From the NCBI GenBank assembly GCA_965237775.1, contig OZ250155.1, forward strand, positions 4,402,001 through 4,466,000: a DNA stretch of 64,000 nt. The letters are read 5' to 3'. The position numbers were made by a program, and so were the translations under genes. Every line of letters begins with the position of its first letter. The first letter of the stretch is position 1. This document shows, in pieces, positions 62,326 to 64,000 of this stretch. Under the pieces are notes generated by a model. That model searched no databases and was not told where the DNA came from. It saw only the letters and a list, made by a program, of their open reading frames with translations. Origin of the DNA: CATOSP01 sp965237775. Its GTDB lineage: Bacteria; Chloroflexota; Dehalococcoidia; Lucifugimonadales; UBA3495.

Positions 62326-62502
62326 GAACCACTCCCACGAAACCTAGCCCGGGTCTGGCCCAGACCGAAGGCAGACAACTGTCCCATTGACTGGCGCTTG
62401 ACAGTGACAGACTCCAAAAAGACTGCGGAGCGAAGTTAAACTTCGCCCCGCGTGATGCCCTGAGTCCCCGCTTAATTCTTTGACGGATGGCCCTGCGGAT
62501 GC
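62326..62502. other. Short convergent intergenic gap
   Basis: A 177-bp gap between the truncated membrane protein and the BNR-repeat gene on the other strand. AGTTAAACTTCGCCCCGCG-type sequence and a weak inverted pair (GAAGTTAAACTTC at about 62433-62445) may act as a terminator. No gene is seen. Confidence 0.35.
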
Positions 62503-63483
62503 CTAGTTTGGCACCCAGGCCATGGCCCCGACCTCGCTGAACTCCCGCTTCAACTTGCGCCAAGAGTCTCCAGCATCACTGCTCGAGTACACCTCACCCA
62601 GCAGGCTCGAAGCGAGTACGAAATCTGGGTCCGCGGGATGAGTGGCGATGGACCAGATGTTTGAATTAGGCTCCACCGGCAGGGGCCGCGTCTCCCAGGT
62701 CTTCCCGCCGTCCTTGGAACGTTGAAACGCGCCGGTGCTACCAATCGCGGTATCTCCAAGGGCGGAATAGATAACGTCGGGGTCGCCAGGCTTGAAGGCT
62801 ATGCCCCGGCTGTATGGCAGGGGGAATCCCTCGGTCGTGGTCACAGACTGCCAGCTCTCACCCATGTCGGTAGTGGCAAAGATTTCACGGGGCGTGCTGG
62901 CCAGCACCTTGTTCGGCTCCCCCGGACTGATGGCCATCCCGTGGATATCGGGGTGGACACCGCCTTCAATGTGGGTCCAGGTGTCCCCGCCATCCAGACT
63001 GCGGTACACGCCGTCGACCTCGACACCGGCCCAAACGGTGCGGTGGTCTTTCGGGTCGACCATCAACCTGGTCACCATGGGAGGACCGATATGACATTCT
63101 TGGGCCATTTGGACGGATAGCTTGGCCCAGCTACCTCCGCCGTCCCGGGAACGGAAGAGAGCCGCCGGTTTGATCCCGACGAAGATTGTTTCCGTGTCTT
63201 CAGGGTCAATGGCGATTGACCAGATTGGTACTCCATCCATGGGCGACCACAGCTTTTCCCAAGTGGCCCCTTTGTCTTCGCTGCGGAAGATGCCGTGGTC
63301 TGATCCGGCGAGGATACGGCTGGGGTTGTCCGGGTAGACTTCCAGGGCCCTGACCTGGCAACCCAGTGGGAAGGGGTCTCGGATGCGGTTCCAATTCTCG
63401 CCACCGTCCGGGCTGTGCCAGACTCCGCCGCCAAATCCCACCGCTCCCACGCAAATACTATAGTCCTTTTCCATAGCAGTCAC
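62503..63483 (-). CDS. BNR/sialidase-like beta-propeller protein
   Basis: A 326-residue protein built of BNR repeats, each with an SxDxGxTW Asp box: HSPDGGENWNRI, RSEDKGATWEKL, RSRDGGGSWAKL, RSLDGGDTWTHI, ATTDMGESWQSV, RSKDGGKTWETR and SSSDAGDSWRKL. Seven Asp boxes give a complete propeller like the photosystem-II assembly factor HCF136 or VPS10-type folds. There is no signal peptide, so it is probably cytoplasmic. GTG 63483 has GGAAGG upstream; ATG 63474 is an alternative. The function is unclear; such proteins are common next to catabolic genes in Chloroflexota. Confidence 0.85.
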   Translation of the reverse strand: MTAMEKDYSICVGAVGFGGGVWHSPDGGENWNRIRDPFPLGCQVRALEVYPDNPSRILAGSDHGIFRSEDKGATWEKLWSPMDGVPIWSIAIDPEDTETIFVGIKPAALFRSRDGGGSWAKLSVQMAQECHIGPPMVTRLMVDPKDHRTVWAGVEVDGVYRSLDGGDTWTHIEGGVHPDIHGMAISPGEPNKVLASTPREIFATTDMGESWQSVTTTEGFPLPYSRGIAFKPGDPDVIYSALGDTAIGSTGAFQRSKDGGKTWETRPLPVEPNSNIWSIATHPADPDFVLASSLLGEVYSSSDAGDSWRKLKREFSEVGAMAWVPN

Positions 63484-63851
63484 CGCCTTCCAAAATAGAT
63501 TTTACCTATCACTTGGGGATGTGGATCATAATATATCGCAAAGTATACTAATTTTCAGGTCCGAAACCCAACATGCATTGTCATTCCAAATATCAAGGCC
63601 GCACGCCGGCCAGACCTAAACAATACGAGCGAGGTCAATGACCTCATAGCCATTTGACCTCGGAAAGCGAATGACCCTCAGAAATCGCTCGCCCGGCATA
63701 GACAGACCTCGCGTTGTGCCGTTATATTTCGGGCAATCATACAAAGCGGTTCGCGTGGCTTCACCGGTCCAGAAATTCAAAACCGTGGGGCCCGGCTCGA
63801 CCTAGCCTTACCGATCAAGACCAGTCCTATAGTCAGCCAAGGAGGCAACCC
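63484..63851. promoter_or_regulatory. 368-bp divergent intergenic region
   Basis: It separates the BNR gene (minus) from an amidohydrolase start (plus). The left part is AT-rich (ATAATATATCGCAAAGTATAC near 63529-63549) and probably contains promoter elements for the BNR gene. AAGGAGG for the next gene is at 63839-63845. No gene is seen. Confidence 0.4.
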
Positions 63852-64000
63852 ATGAGAAACGGCATGAAAGTGTACGACTCCGATACCCACGTCACCGCTT
63901 CGGCGGAGGGACTCGAACCCTATCTGGCCTCCAAGATCAAAAAGATGCTGCCAGACCTGGAGCAGTTCAAGACTCCCATCAGGCGGACCACTGCGGGAGC
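63852..64000 (+). CDS. Amidohydrolase family protein, N-terminus (partial)
   Basis: The first 49 residues of a gene running off the right edge: MRNGMKVYDSDTHVTASAEGL, then EPYLASKIKKMLPDLEQFK. VYDSDTHV is the first barrel strand with a metal-ligand region (DxDxHV) of amidohydrolase 2/aminocarboxymuconate-semialdehyde decarboxylase-like enzymes, and the following EPYLxxxxxxLxP is common in that group. AAGGAGG sits seven bases before the ATG. Only the start is visible, so the subfamily is unknown. Confidence 0.75.
   Translation, partial: MRNGMKVYDSDTHVTASAEGLEPYLASKIKKMLPDLEQFKTPIRRTTAG

Overview
The window reads like a chromosome segment of an uncultivated Chloroflexota bacterium, probably of the SAR202/Dehalococcoidia type. 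The reasons are a GC-rich genome, many paralogous catabolic enzymes (enolase/mandelate racemase type, GMC oxidoreductases, luciferase-like monooxygenases, amidohydrolases, a Baeyer-Villiger-type monooxygenase), a lipoprotein-type branched-chain amino acid binding protein with a Val/Glu-rich linker, and a Pro/Thr-rich lipoprotein-like remnant. The taxonomy is inferred from family content; there is no rRNA or marker gene here.

Layout. 1-6.8 kb: end of an alpha-2-macroglobulin-like gene, then minus-strand genes (enolase superfamily, VOC protein, two-subunit GMC dehydrogenase, frameshifted SDH/ClpP-like serine protease, amidohydrolase). 6.9-9.7 kb: a short inverted-repeat element, a complete IS element whose insertion lies on the stop codon of a Fic gene, and the Fic gene. 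9.9-14.5 kb: a four-gene plus-strand operon (2-hydroxyacid dehydrogenase, flavin monooxygenase, amidase, zinc-free MDR reductase), then a second copy of the short element. 14.9-25 kb: a decayed zone with a broken MFS transporter, a heme-motif fragment, four abutting IS elements (IS630, IS630, IS5, IS701-like) and a gene encoding a zinc-ribbon/RDD/DppC-like fusion split by an IS1380 element. 25-34 kb: TRAP-like remnant, hydrolase, DrrAB-like ABC pair, and a phosphate/polyphosphate group (two thymidylate-kinase-like genes, Ppx/GppA, divergent PhoU) plus a small SEC-C protein.

34-48 kb: an amidohydrolase carrying an inserted Rieske iron-sulfur domain, two tandem GMC oxidoreductases, a broken Nudix gene, BluB, a LivGFHM transporter with its binding protein convergent to it, and a Baeyer-Villiger-like monooxygenase. 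48.8-53.1 kb holds two compact operons: panD with two SAM methyltransferases (a possible beta-alanine methylation pathway), and two DUF1538 membrane proteins with a PII-like protein and a CBS-domain protein. 53-64 kb: DUF3574 lipoprotein, SDR, an intact and a broken luciferase-like gene, a formylglycine-generating enzyme next to a decapitated sulfatase fused at DNA level to a PIN-domain remnant, a second copy of the 3' end of the MDR gene, a secreted-protein pair of unknown function, an IS630 remnant truncating a membrane protein gene, a BNR-repeat protein and the start of another amidohydrolase.

Many genes are broken by one-base changes, often in homopolymers, so genuine decay and sequencing or assembly error both need to be kept in mind. 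No tRNA, rRNA or CRISPR array was found.
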